Origin: Plotosus lineatus
Lineage: Eukaryota > Chordata > Actinopteri > Siluriformes > Plotosidae
Length of the DNA: 64,000 nt
NCBI GenBank assembly: GCA_024760905.1
Contig: CM045750.1
Location: forward strand, 19,468,919 to 19,532,918
Direction: 5' to 3'
This document shows positions 46,163-56,984 of the stretch, one piece after another. Made by a program: the position numbers and the translations under genes. Each line of letters begins with the position of its first letter. Position 1 is the first letter of the stretch. The notes under the pieces were generated by a model that was not told the DNA's origin, searched no databases, and saw only the letters and a program-made list of their open reading frames with translations.

Positions 46163-46865
46163 CAGTGGTTCCTAACCTGGGTTCGATCGAACCCTAGGGG
46201 TACGGTGAGTCAGTCTCAGAGGTTCGGCGGAGGTCAAGACACACCTGACTCATATTCATGACGACATGCCTCGCTTGGCCATCACTGGCTGCAGGTGATC
46301 ACGCTACATTGCTTGGCCAATCTGTGCTGCAGGAAATTTGGTGTGCTCAGTAGTCGAATTGTGACTGTTGTGATGGTATGTCTTGTGATTTCTTTCTTAA
46401 TGTTTTAATCCATACTATGTTGAGTAAAAAAAGAAAGTGGTCGCCGAATATGTACAACATGGATTCACATATATAACAGAACGTGATATTAGTAATATCA
46501 ATAAATACATATTCAATACTATAAATGCTGATAATAACAATTCAACATTCAAAAATAATGCATAAGATGTAAATAAAACAAATACACGCGCATACAGACC
46601 CACGCGCGTGCGCACGCACTCAGATGCGCACCTCACATAAAAATGTAAATAGTTGTGATGGGGGAGTTCATGAATTGTATTAGTTTTGTTCTTTGAACAC
46701 AGTGATGTTAATGCACGGTTCATTTTGGTGCCCTAGTAAAAACATATACCTGTCTTGAATTTGAAAAAAAAAAATCATATTTTATTTTTCACTAAAGAAG
46801 GGTTTGGTGAATAAGCATATGAAACTGGTGGGGTTCAGTATTGCCAACAAGGTTAAGAACCACTG
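46163..46865 (+). mobile_element. hAT transposon, non-autonomous, with perfect 8-bp duplication
   Basis: Inverted ends CAGTGGTTCCTAACCTGGGT and CAAGGTTAAGAACCACTG, flanked on both sides by CTCTAGGG (46155-46162, 46866-46873). At about 46425 the plus strand reads SKKRKWSPNMYNMDSH, like the start of ZBED/Charlie-type hAT transposases, which normally continues into a BED zinc finger. Here it runs into a foreign MITE fragment (about 46470-46660) and the rest of the transposase is gone. The right side (TTTGGTGAATAAGCATATGA) resumes hAT sequence. Confidence 0.88.
46470..46660. mobile_element. Internal fragment of the pogo-like MITE inside the hAT
   Basis: ATCAATAAATACATATTCAA, ATAATGCATAAGATGTAAAT and CACCTCACATAAAAATGTAA match the MITE interior. 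Neither terminal repeat is present, so it arrived by recombination or lost both ends. Confidence 0.75.
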
Positions 46866-47045
46866 CTCTAGGGTGATCCTAAAACATGATGAAGTGCATT
46901 CTAGGGTGGCTTTATTTCAGAGAAAAGTGCCTTCTGTGGTTCCCCATGCCAAAGAAATCATGAAAAAATGCCCTTTACACAGGTCCTGTGGAAGATAAAA
47001 TATGATGAGGTGCCCTCTCAGGCAGTGGTCCCCTATGACGTGATC
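46866..47045. repeat. Degenerate 40-50 bp periodic sequence
   Basis: GATGAAGTGCATTCTAGG, GAAAAGTGCCTTCTGTGG, AAAAAATGCCCTTTACAC and GATGAGGTGCCCTCTCAGG recur at roughly 40-50 bp intervals, suggesting a worn tandem array leading into the 33-bp minisatellite. Confidence 0.45.
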
Positions 47046-47627
47046 TACTAGAACCTATCCTAGGGGAATTGCCAACTCTACTGGAACCTCTCCTTGGAGA
47101 ATTGCCAACTCCACTGGACCCTCTCTTACGGGAATTGCCAACTCCACTGGACCCTCTCCGATGGGAATTGCCAACTCTACTGGACCCTCTCCTAGCGGAA
47201 TTACCAATTCTACCGGAACCTCTCCTAGGGGAATTGCCAATTCTACTGGAATCTATCCTAGGGGAATTGCCAATTCTACTGGAACCTCTCCTAGGGGAAT
47301 TGCCAATTCCACTGGAATCTCTCCTAGGGGAGTTGCCAACTCCACTGGACCCTCTCCTATGGGAATTGCTAACTCTACTGGAACCTCTCCTAGGGGGATT
47401 GCCAATTCTACTGGAACCTCTCCTCGGGGAATTGTCAATTCTACTGGAACCTATCCTAGGGGAATTGTCAATTCTACTGGAACCTCTCCTCGGGGAATTG
47501 TCAATTCTACTGGAACCTCTCCTAGGGGAATTGTCAATTCTACTGGAACCTCTCCTCGGGGAATTGTCAATTCTACTGGAACCTTTCCTAGGGGAATTGC
47601 CATCTCTGCTGGAATCTCTCCTTGGGA
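47046..47627. repeat. 33-bp minisatellite, about 17.6 copies
   Basis: Unit about GGAACCTCTCCTAGGGGAAT followed by TGCCAATTCTACT. Since 33 is a multiple of three, frames stay open on both strands: plus frames repeat LLGELPILLEP (11 residues) and GIANSTGTSPR, and a minus frame repeats GEVPVELAIPL. Variants change mainly at CTC/TAT, TGCC/TGTC and CTAGGG/CTCGGG. No start context, signal peptide or splice structure supports a protein, so I call it a tandem repeat. Confidence 0.9.
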
Positions 47628-47998
47628 GCAGTGGTGGCCAAGTGGTATAGGGCGCTGGATCGCTAATCGTAGGGTTGGAGGTTTGAGTCCCACTCCCCGC
47701 AAGGTTGTCACTGTCCCCGCAGTGCAGCTAACTGGGTTATCAAAGGCTGGCCATGTCTCTCACTGTCTATGGTGACAGGTATGTAAAAAAAAAAAAAAAA
47801 AAACAAAAACATTGCTGACCTTCATAAAGAGTAGCTGCTAAGCCGTCAGCATGTTTCTGTCCCTTGCTAAAGGGTTGTGTCAGGAAGGGCATCCGACAAA
47901 AACCTATGCCAAATTAAATGTACAAATCAGATGATTCGCTGTGGCGACCCCTGAAAAAGGGGAAAAGCCGAAAGGAAAAGAAGAAAGAAAAAGTTTTT
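47628..47998 (+). mobile_element. Family B SINE
   Basis: Begins GAGCAGTGGTGGCCAAGTGG at the last minisatellite unit. It has an expanded poly-A near 47787, GGAAGGGCATCCGACAAAAA, then GATGATTCGCTGTGGCGACC and AAAAGCCGAAAGGAAAAGAA. The tail is the best match to the RTE-like LINE 3' end. Confidence 0.92.
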
Positions 47999-48016
47999 TA
48001 GAACCAAGCAACCCCT

Positions 48017-48141
<125 letters not shown>

Positions 48142-48184
48142 GCCTGTGTGTATGTGTGTGCATATTTGTATAAAATATATACAA

Positions 48185-48280
48185 ATATATTGTATTAATC
48201 CTTCAGGGGGAAGTTGCCTCTGCATTTAATCCATTAACAGTGAGTACAGTACACACATTTAAGCAGTGAGCACGCGCACA

Positions 48281-48374
<94 letters not shown>

Positions 48375-48560
48375 GTGGGCAGCCACACTGCAGTGCCTGT
48401 AGAGTAGGTTGGGGGTTGGGTGACTTGTTCAAGAGCCCTTCAGCTGAGCAGGAAAAAGAAAGGAATTGGATATCCTCACCCTGCCTCCACATCTTCTCCT
48501 CACCTGCTGATCTGGGAATTGATCTAGTGACTCTTCATCCCAAACCCACTACACGAACCA
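48185..48560 (-). mobile_element. Family D SINE with (CA)n
   Basis: Minus-strand: TTAATCCTTCAGGGGGAAGT, GCATTTAATCCATTAACAGT, (CA)n at 48290-48370, AGTGGGCAGCCACACTGCAG, GGTGACTTGTTCAAGAGCCC, head CACTACACGAACCATTAGG. A common fish SINE layout in which a CA repeat grows inside the body. Confidence 0.75.
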
Positions 48561-49015
48561 TTAGGTCAATGCTACTCCCAAATAGCAATGCATATACCGA
48601 CGTATCATCGAAACATGACCTTACATTTGCCGTCTTGAGATGAACATTCTTTACATTATTTTGAACTTTGCCGGTCAGTCTAGCAGAGTTGAAAGACCTC
48701 TAGAGAATCAAATATGTTTCTCAAGAAATGAGGTCAGGAATTGCTTTCTGTTACTAGATTTAAAAAAAAAAATGTGACTGATATAAAGAACAGACACCAA
48801 AAATAATTCCATAGATATATTCACATGGGTATGAACGACATGTTGAAGATAATTGGTAAGTCCAATGCTAAAATAAGTAATTGGCGACTTCTTAATTGTA
48901 TAAGAGATCCAGTTAGAGATACCAATGCTTATGTAATAAAGTACATATGTGTACAATGACATGGATTAAAGACCTGATTCAACCACCCCGGCAATTCCAG
49001 ATTGGGAAATATTTC
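48561..49015. other. Unique AT-rich sequence
   Basis: No gene or repeat recognised. Confidence 0.5.
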
Positions 49016-49016
49016 A

Positions 49017-49360
49017 TCGTTCGTTCATTTTCTGTCACTGCTTAATCCTAATTAGGATCGCAGGGAGGCTGGCGTACATCCCAGCCAACTCTGAGCGAGC
49101 GCAGAGTACACCCTGGACAGCTTGCCAGGCCATCACAGGGCAGAAACACGCTGACGGCTATGTATCTACTCTCGTCAAAAGTCAGCAATGGTTCTTTTAC
49201 ATGAACCTCACACCATAGACAGTGAGAGACATGGCCGGCCTTTGATAACCCAGTTAGCTGCACCATGAGGGGACAGTGACAACCTGTTGAGAGTGTGGCT
49301 TGAACACCCAACCTTAGGATCAGTGATCCAGCACCTTTACCACCAGGCCGCCACTGTCTG
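49017..49360 (-). mobile_element. Family A SINE
   Basis: Full-length: CGTTCATTTTCTGTCACTGC to TTTACCACCAGGCCGCCACT. Confidence 0.93.
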
Positions 49361-49581
49361 GAATATATTTATCCGAACTTAATACCAATAATACAATGGA
49401 ATTGAAGTTCCTCATACTATGGTGTGGTGGCTTCATCCTTCTTTTATGGAAAGCAATAGCAAAGGTAAGTTTACCAAGGAAAATAAAATTGCATCCTGAG
49501 CTGAGGATTAGTGCTGGCTTTTTTTGGAGGGTGGTAGAAGAAGGAAATTATTTTAAAGAAACACCTCTCCAAGGCATATGT

Positions 49582-49586
<5 letters not shown>

Positions 49587-49644
<58 letters not shown>

Positions 49645-49672
49645 TGCTCAAACACACACACACACACACAAA
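49587..49672. repeat. (CT)n and short (CA)n
   Basis: CT at about 49587-49641 and CA at 49653-49671. The 49361-49586 stretch to its left is unique. Its ORF is not convincing. Confidence 0.95.
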
Positions 49673-49804
49673 ACAATGAAAGGTCAAGACCAATGATGTA
49701 TAGCTAAAGATGGCACACAGGGACAATGGTACTGCCACCAAAAGGTAGCAACCATTGCCCAGATTAGGCTCTCAGTTTACAATTAAGGTAACAAACCATG
49801 TCAA

Positions 49805-50272
49805 CTGTTAGCATGGTTAGCACGTCTGCCTCACAGCAAGAAGGCCTGGGTTCGCTTTGTAACTTAGGCGATTCTGTGTGGTGTTTGCAGGTTCTCCAAT
49901 TGCTTCCATGGGTTCCTCGAGGTCTTCTTCTTTTCCTTTCGGCTGTTCCATTCAGGGGTCGCCACAGCAAATCATCCACCTCCAACTTACTGTGTCCTCT
50001 GCATCTTCTTCTCTTACTCCAACGACCTTCATGTCCATGGGTGCGTCGGGGTACTCCAGTTTAATCCCACAGTCCAAAAACATGCACAGTAGGTTGGCTG
50101 TTCCAAATCAGTCCTAGGTGTGAATGTAAGTGTGAATGGTTGTGTTAGTGTTGGCCCTGTGATGGCCTGGTGAGCTGTCCAGTGTGTATCCCACCCTTCA
50201 CAGAGTTGGCTGAGATGAACACCGGTCTACCCGTGACCCTAATTAGGATAAAACGGCTTAGGAAATGAATAA
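49805..50272 (+). mobile_element. Family C SINE interrupted by an RTE-like LINE end
   Basis: Head GCATGGTTAGCACGTCTGCC, CTCACAGCAAGAAGGCC, then interruption at 49923, resuming GGTACTCCAGTTTAATCCCA and ending ATTAGGATAAAACGGCTTAG with GAATAAATGAATG. Confidence 0.9.
49924..50033 (-). mobile_element. RTE-like LINE 3' end, severely truncated, with duplication
   Basis: Reverse LINE tail CTTCTTCTTTTCCTTTCGGC to ACCTTCATG. Flanks TCCATGGGTTCCTCGAGGT (49905-49923) and TCCATGGGTGCGTCGGGGT (50034-50052) are a 19-bp duplication with three mismatches. About 110 bp of LINE was copied. Confidence 0.88.
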
Positions 50273-50469
50273 ATGAATGAAAAAGTAGAGTGAGACAATG
50301 AGTGAAAAGTCCCAGTGTAAGTATCCAGAGTGTAAGTACTTCTACTCTACCACTCACACAATCTGATTAGTGGATCAGAACTAAATGTTCTATAAATAGT
50401 TCTATACCACAGCTGTGTTCTTGAGTCTCAATCACAATATTTTTGGCTACCACATTTATTGATGGACTT

Positions 50470-50797
50470 GTTCTAGTCTGGTCTGGAACCTTCCGAGTTG
50501 TACGACGACTCTTGGCGACCTGCCATGAAGGATAACGCGTTGATTATCATCTTCATGGAGATTTTCTTTGCAAGGATAGTGCAGTGGTTTGCCATTACCT
50601 TCTGCACGATGCGAACCTACGGGCAATTCAGAACAGCCAATTACCCTACTGTGCATGTTTTTGGACTGTGGGAGGAAACCCACTCCAGCACGGGAAGAAC
50701 ATGCAAACTCCACACAGAAACGGCCAGGCCGGGAATCGAACCAAGGCTTTCTTGCTGTGAGCCGGATGTGCTAACCACTACACCATCGTGCCGCCCA
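50470..50797 (-). mobile_element. Family E SINE
   Basis: Right half is the C-type head (CAAACTCCACACAGAAACGG, GATGTGCTAACCACTACACC). Left half is GATTATCATCTTCATGGAGA, TTTCTTTGCAAGGATAGTGC and CGACGACTCTTGGCGACC, as at 31.4 kb. On the minus strand this reads 'GGTCGCCAAGAGTCGTCG', like SINE tails shared with RTE LINEs. Confidence 0.75.
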
Positions 50798-51372
50798 AAC
50801 TTGTTCTAATGGACTGATATTTAATGTATAGGGGCGTTTATTTAGCATTTATGGAAGGAGCCTCAGGTATCCGCGCTTTGTAAAAGGCAATATGCTTTCT
50901 GTTCTGGAAAGTGTTGGGTTGAGGACTATGATAACAAGATACCTTTTCTTATCCTCTTTCAATTTTCATGTCCTCTGTCAATATTGCATCAATAATGGAT
51001 CTGAAATTAAGCAGTAAAGTGCACGCTTTGTGAAGGTCCTGAGCGTAGCGATTGCGTGTTATGTTGAGTTCATTGTTTCTCAGAACTTCTGATGAGGGTT
51101 CAATGTTTTTTTTTGTTTTTTTTTATACATAGTCTGGGCAGAAATGCTGTAGAAGTGCTTGCAGCACAGAAAAGCAGGACAAATGTGTGCAAAGTCTATA
51201 ATGCAGCAGCAGCTGAATAGAAAACAAAAAGTTAAAAAAAGGTGTAATATTGGAATCCAATTTGCTGACAGAGCAAATAAAGAATATATAAAGAGTGCTG
51301 CTATTATACTATAATGTTATTTAAAAGCGTCTGCAAGCGTGAGGCATAGAATCAATTGTATATGTATACTTT
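50798..51372. other. Unique AT-rich sequence
   Basis: No gene or repeat family seen. Confidence 0.5.
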
Positions 51373-51373
51373 A

Positions 51374-51427
<54 letters not shown>

Positions 51428-51434
51428 CATCATC

Positions 51435-51510
<76 letters not shown>
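51373..51510. repeat. (AAT)n microsatellite
   Basis: About 45 triplets with CATCATCATC and one AATACT interruption. Confidence 0.95.
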
Positions 51511-51512
<2 letters not shown>

Positions 51513-51536
51513 AAATAAATATATACATGGGGAAAG

Positions 51537-51838
51537 TTATGGCCTGGTGGTCAAAGGTGCTGGATCGCTGATCCTAAGGTTGGGGGTTCAAATCCCACTC
51601 ACCACTATGTTGTCACTGTCCCTCCAGTGCAGGTAACTGGGTAATCAAAGTGTGGGAATGTCTCTCACTGTCTATGGTGAGAGGCTCATATAAAAGAACC
51701 ATTGCTGACTTTCGTAAAGAGCAGCTGCATAGCCATCAGTGTGTTTCTGCCCCTTGCTAAAAGGGCTGTGTCAGGAAGGGCATCCGACATAAAAACCTAT
51801 GCCAAATCAAACTTGCAATGATTCGCTGTGGCGACTGT
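51537..51838 (+). mobile_element. Family B SINE ending in a Tigger fragment
   Basis: GGTGGTCAAAGGTGCTGG head (diverged), B box GGTTCAAATCCC, GGAAGGGCATCCGACATAAA, ATGATTCGCTGTGGCGACTG, then the Tigger sequence below begins. Confidence 0.85.
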
Positions 51839-52111
51839 GGCCGATTAAGTCAACTATCATCACAATACAGCGTGAAGGACCAATTGCAGGGACGGAAAAG
51901 TCGCGAAACATGTGGTTGGAAGGTAAGAGGCAAAGAAATGCAAAAGTGGTGTTGTGAGCAGCGCAAAGTAAGGCTACAAGTTTATTTTGCATGTTGAAAG
52001 AACATGTAGGTGAAGAATATACTTCACATGAATTTGTAGTGAGTGCTGGGTCAATGGGATCCGACTTACAACCAATCCCGCTTACGTTGTAGGTCGTAAC
52101 TCACATAGTGA

Positions 52112-52117
<6 letters not shown>
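51839..52117 (+). mobile_element. Tigger fragment, sister of the 38.1 kb relic
   Basis: CAACTATCATCACAATACAG through GCATGTTGAAAGAACATG to the right end matches 38525-38810 almost in step, including a jump from the SAGW region to the terminal repeat (CCGACTTACAACC). It differs by indels and ends CATAGTGAGTG before (GT)n. Confidence 0.8.

Positions 52118-52188
<71 letters not shown>
52118..52188. repeat. (GT)n-(TA)n compound microsatellite
   Basis: GT to about 52152, then TA. Confidence 0.95.
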
Positions 52189-52192
<4 letters not shown>

Positions 52193-52469
52193 AGATATTA
52201 CATTCATTCAAATTCGGTAAAAAATGCAACTTTGTATTGAATTGTACAGCAGCTAGAGACCGCTCCAAGACCGGTTAAAGATTAGAGAAAACCAGGAAAG
52301 TTTCTCTTTATTTCTTTTTAAGTTCTTCTTGGTAATGAAATTTCACAAAACTCAAAGAACAATGTCTGCCAACCATGAAACCCCTTGAGCCACTATGCAT
52401 CTTTGGAATGCAATATTTTCATGCAATGTTGATAAATGTTGCTACTGTACTATATGTCAGATTGACAGT

Positions 52470-52895
52470 AGTGCTATAGGCTGCTGGATCACTGATCCTA
52501 AGGTTGGGGGTTCAAGCCCCACTCTCAATGGGTTGTCACTGCCCCCTTCCCCCCCAATGGTGCAGCTAACTGGGTTATCAAAGGCCGGCCAAGTCTCTCA
52601 CTGTTCCTGGTGTGAGGTTCGTGTAAAAGAACCATTGCTGACTTTCGACAAGAGTAGCTGCATAGTCATCAGCGTGTTTCTACCCTGCGATGGCCTGGTG
52701 AGCCGTCCAGCTTGTACTCTGCCCTTGCCCGGAGTTGTGTGTGACAACCTTGTGGAGAGTGCGACTTGAACCCCCAACCTTTGGATCAGCGATTCAGCAC
52801 CCTATACCACTAGACCACCACTGCCCCCAGGTGCCAGCTGTCTCACTACCCTAATTTGGATCAAGTGATTACAGAAAATGAATGACTGTACAGTA
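52470..52895 (+). mobile_element. Family A SINE with an inverted SINE head inside
   Basis: Plus-strand copy from CTATAGGCTGCTGGATCACT to CTCTGCCCTTGCCCGGAGTT. At about 52741 an inverted family A head follows (GACAACCTTGTGGAGAGTGC, CCACTAGACCACCACTGCCC, to 52828), then the first copy's end resumes (GTGCCAGCTGTCTCACTACC, GATTACAGAAAATGAATG). Confidence 0.85.
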
Positions 52896-53720
52896 TGTCA
52901 GATCAAAAATTAAAGATTTGGCTCGGTAGCATTAGCCTTAATTCAATGTATTTCATCTACTCGATGCAGCAGAAACATAGTTAATTTATACATAACTAGA
53001 TACAAATGACACAAGTGCTACATTACTCAGTAAATTTGACTTTTTATCCAATATGTAAATTATATTTCTCCCAGAGTTCAACCATACTTGAGTGGCAAAG
53101 TTTGTTCAGTGGCAGCATTTATCAGTTTGAATAATTTATGGCATAATAAAGATTCACATATACATTTAGGCACTGCCTAAAAATAGATGTCCCAATGGAT
53201 GTTTTTTAATGATAAGAGTCCAAGCCTAATTTTGATCTTCATATTTTTCCTTTGAGCTTCTTACTCTACTTTGATTTGTGACCGCTGTCTTGTTGGTGTA
53301 AGTATAATTTAGGTATAGTTATAGTTTAAGTTACAGTAGTTCACTGAGTTTATGTTCGGTCCATCTTCTGATTTTGACATTTGGTCCAAACATTCATTTA
53401 TCAGTTTGTATACCTACAGGAGTTAGATTATAGCTCTGTATAAGTCTGATCAGTGGTGTATGAGCCTCCATTGTTTGGTTTTGATCATAATAAACCTCCC
53501 CCTCATCATGCATACAAAACAGCCAATCATCATCAACTCAGTGACAGGCCGGCCTTACTGAGGTTAGGAAGCTCAACTTTTCAAAATATACTACACAGGA
53601 ATAGCGCAATCTAATTGGTCCACTAGTTTGACATTATTCAGAGTGGATAATGCCTGAATCAAAACTACAAACTCTCACTTACTATCATGTTTTAAAATGG
53701 AAAAAGGAAGAATAAAAAAT
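52896..53720. other. Unique AT-rich sequence
   Basis: No gene or recognised repeat. Confidence 0.5.
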
Positions 53721-54094
53721 CAGATGAAAATGTTGAGGTTCTCTTTGGGAGGAACGAGGATGGATAGGATCAGGAATGAGCACATCAGAGGGACAGCCCT
53801 TGTATGATGTTTTGGAGACAAAGTTAGAGAGGCTCGATTGAGATGGTTTGGACATGTACAGAGGAGGGATAGTGAATATATTAGTAGTAGGATGCTGAGG
53901 TTGGAACTACCAGGCAGAAGGCCAAGAGGAAGACCAAAGAGGAGATTTATGGATGTGGTGAAGGAGGACATGAAGGTAGTTGGTGTAAGAGACGAAGATG
54001 CAGAGGATAGGGTGAGATGGAGGCAAATGATTTGCTGCGGCGATCCCTGAAGGGAACAGCCAAAAGGAAAAGAAGAAGAAGAAGAAGAAGAAGA
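53721..54094 (+). pseudogene. RTE-like LINE C-terminal and 3' end
   Basis: Begins CAGATGAAAATGTTGAGG and encodes, with breaks (TGATGTTTTGG at about 53807), ARLRWFGHVQRRDSEYISS-type sequence, LPGRRPRGRPKRRFMDVV and DEDAEDRVRWRQMICCGDP with stop near 54050, then GAAGAAGAAG. About 90% like the 29.7-30.2 kb copy by eye. Confidence 0.88.
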
Positions 54095-54111
54095 ATATTC
54101 CAGATTATTTT

Positions 54112-54270
54112 TAGGACAGGTGGTATGGTTCTGGATCACTGACTACAAGATTGGGGGTTCAAGTCTCACTCTGAATGGGTTGTCACTGCCCCCACCCCCA
54201 GTGCACCAAACTGGGCTATCAAAGGCCGAGCATGTTTCTCACTATCTGTGCTGAGAGGTTCTGAGAAGTG
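54112..54270 (+). mobile_element. Family A SINE, truncated
   Basis: TATGGTTCTGGATCACTGAC, GGTTCAAGTCTCACTC, CTATCAAAGGCCGAGCATG, and stops before the 3' half. Confidence 0.75.
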
Positions 54271-54424
54271 ACTTTATGACTGAAAGGTCGCTGGTTTGAG
54301 TCCCAAAACAGTGGAGAAAATGAATGGGAGTTGGGGAGTGAGCCGCACCCTCCCTTCCTCCACATAAATGGCTGAAGTGCCCTTGAGCAAGGTACCTAAA
54401 ACACAACTGCTCTCCTGGTGTCCC

Positions 54425-54522
<98 letters not shown>

Positions 54523-54575
54523 TGTGTGTGTATACTCAGTTTGAATTGGTTAAATACAGAGGAAATAATACAGTA
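54271..54575 (+). mobile_element. Family D SINE with (GT)n
   Basis: GTGACTTTATGACTGAAAGG, B-box-like GGTTTGAGTCCC, GTGCCCTTGAGCAAGGTACC, AACTGCTCTCCTGG, (GT)n at 54427-54532, then GAATTGGTTAAATACAGAGG. Same layout as the 48.2 kb copy in the opposite direction. Confidence 0.8.
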
Positions 54576-55055
54576 CGCATATCCAAGTAATATGTATATA
54601 TGTGTTTTCCCCTCCAGCATGTTTTACTATTTGTTACTACTGGTTTTAACTTTTTCGAATAAAAATGTATCCAAGAATAAGTTGAATACTCCATTAGCTA
54701 GATTATAGATCACATCAAAGTTTGATGTTACTCATATCCCATTATTGCTGCAAATCATGGATGGATCCATCCTTAAAATGAGAATGCATGCCTCACTGCA
54801 TCTCAAAGATGAGCTTATTAGTGTTCTGTTCCACAAAGAAACACACATCGCTTTCAATTAACAGCAAGAGTGACAGCAACTAAGAGGCACTTATTGCATG
54901 CTATTCCTGGGATAAACACTTTCTGGGTTTGGGCTGGGCCTGTACTGCCTTTTAACAATACTACTTACATAGTGTTTTCATGTAGAACTACAAACAATTT
55001 TTCTTTCCCCATCTCAACTGTATCATGCAATTCCTGCAATATATTTATTTGTTAC
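54576..55055. other. Unique sequence
   Basis: No gene. The 70-codon ORF at 54870 has no recognisable motif. Confidence 0.45.
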
Positions 55056-55254
55056 GTTTCTGAACCGGTTAATCCTAAGTAGGTTAGGGCGGAGTGCAGC
55101 CTGGATGGCACGCCAGGCCATGGCAGGGCAGAAACATGCTGATGACTATGCAGCCACTCATGATAAAAGTCAGCAATTATTTGTTTACATGAACCTCCCA
55201 CCGTAGACAGTGAGACACATGGCCGGCCTTTGATAACCCAGTAAGCTGCACTGG

Positions 55255-55330
<76 letters not shown>
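55056..55330 (-). mobile_element. Family A SINE with (GT)n replacing its head
   Basis: GTTTCTGAACCGGTTAATCC to GATAACCCAGTAAGCTGCAC, then (GT)n at 55256-55325 where the G-rich middle of the SINE usually lies. Confidence 0.8.
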
Positions 55331-55331
<1 letters not shown>

Positions 55332-55433
55332 GGTGGCCAATCAAGTAAAAATGAAATGACTATGTTCAAAACGAGTTCATTTGTGAAGGGTACAATGTGC
55401 ATAGCAAAAGCTTATTTGGACAATTGAAGAAGT

Positions 55434-55785
55434 GGGCAGGGGTGGCCTGGCGGTATACCTGCTGGATTACTGATCCTCAGGTTAGTGGTTCCAGCCCCAC
55501 TCTCAGCGGGTTGGGTTGTCACTGTCACCCCCAGTGCAGCTAACTGGGTTATTAAATGCCGGCCATGTCTCTCAGTGTCCATGGTGTGAGGTTCATGTGA
55601 AAGAAACATTGCTGACTTTCGATTAGAGTAGCCGCATAGCTGTCAGCGTCTTTCCGCCTGGCGAGCTGTCCAGGGTGTACTCTGCCCTTGCCCCGAGTCG
55701 ACTGGGATGGGTACCAGACTCCCCTCAACCCGAGTTAGGATGAAGTGGTTACAGAAAATGGATGAATGAAGATGAAGAAGCGGTT
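55434..55785 (+). mobile_element. Family A SINE
   Basis: GGGGTGGCCTGGCGGTATAC head, B box GGTTCCAGCCCC (mutated), GATGAAGTGGTTACAGAAAA tail plus TGGATGAATGAAG. Confidence 0.9.
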
Positions 55786-55847
55786 GCTTAGAAGTAAATG
55801 ATGTTGACATTGTGATTCTAACAGTTGGGCCTACTCTATAAACTATA

Positions 55848-55850
<3 letters not shown>

Positions 55851-55938
<88 letters not shown>
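55851..55938. repeat. (TA)n microsatellite
   Basis: About 44 TA units, then CATACATACA and GAGAGAGAG. Confidence 0.95.
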
Positions 55939-55942
<4 letters not shown>

Positions 55943-56282
55943 CATACATACAGTGAGAGAGAGAGGCAGAGAGAGAGAGTGCTTTCATGGTTTAAGAGAG
56001 AAAATGTTCATAGACATGAGAAAAAATACATTTATAAAAGTGTAGGGTCATAACATCTGCATTCTGGCCTTTAGAATTTACTTTTAATAATATTCCGCTC
56101 TGGAATCTACAGCCTTTTTTAAATGCATTTTTTAAATGCTGTTTTACAAAATAACTCGCACAGTCACAATGGAAAGAATATTTTCCAATATTACAGGAAA
56201 ATATCAAGAAAAGTTCCCAATCTTGGATCTTCAAGCAAATTATAAGTCTATAATTCCCCTTATAGCACAGCCGTTTTTGGCT

Positions 56283-56465
56283 GTTAGCGACATCATGGTT
56301 AGCACATCTACCTCAAAACAAGAAGGTCCAGTATTCAAGCCTCATTCATGGCAAGCTTCCATGTTCTCACAAAGCTTGCTTGAGATTCCTCCGGATACTC
56401 CAGTTTCTTCCCACAGTCCTAAAACATGCAGATTAATTTGCTCACTCAGCCTTTGCGGGGCGCAC
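56283..56465 (+). mobile_element. Family C SINE, 5' part, diverged
   Basis: ACATCATGGTTAGCACATCT, CAAAACAAGAAGGTCCAG, TTCTTCCCACAGTCCTAAAA. It breaks off after GCACTCTATAATAA. Confidence 0.7.
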
Positions 56466-56830
56466 TCTATAATAATTATAATGATTCGTTCTAGTTATAT
56501 TTTCTGGAGGAAAATGTGCTGAGCTTTACAATCATCTGACAGTGGAGACTTCTTCCATAAATGTGAAGTAAACATTGTATAGAAAACATTACCTTCTCAT
56601 CAGTTAGACATTTTCTTTTTTTAAATTACAACAAAAGAGATTAGGATCATGTGGCGTGTCCATTTGAATTACTGAAATAATAATAGAAACAATAAAACGC
56701 AGAAGTACTTGACAAAATATGTTGCTTGAAATGTGCCGACCTCAAATTTTTTATCAGTTCCTGGACCTTTAGTCGTGAATAATTGGTGAAAGTTTTGTCA
56801 TCATCTGTCGAGTGATTCAGAACACGAAGT

Positions 56831-56834
<4 letters not shown>

Positions 56835-56884
<50 letters not shown>
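56835..56884. repeat. (CA)n microsatellite
   Basis: About 24 CA units. The surrounding 56466-56984 is unique. Confidence 0.95.
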
Positions 56885-56887
<3 letters not shown>

Positions 56888-56984
56888 GCCTCCGGCAACA
56901 CCACAGTGGGTGGAGACACAATAACAACGAAATAAACTGAGCGCATTCATATAAATCTGTCACTTGAGTAAGAATCATCAATGC

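Noticed and set aside
47046..47627. CRISPR-like direct repeats
   Set aside because: The repeats are contiguous without spacers, and the DNA is vertebrate.
47161..47775. 204- and 193-codon ORFs over the minisatellite as genes
   Set aside because: Open only because the unit is 33 bp. The longer one runs into a SINE and there is no gene structure.
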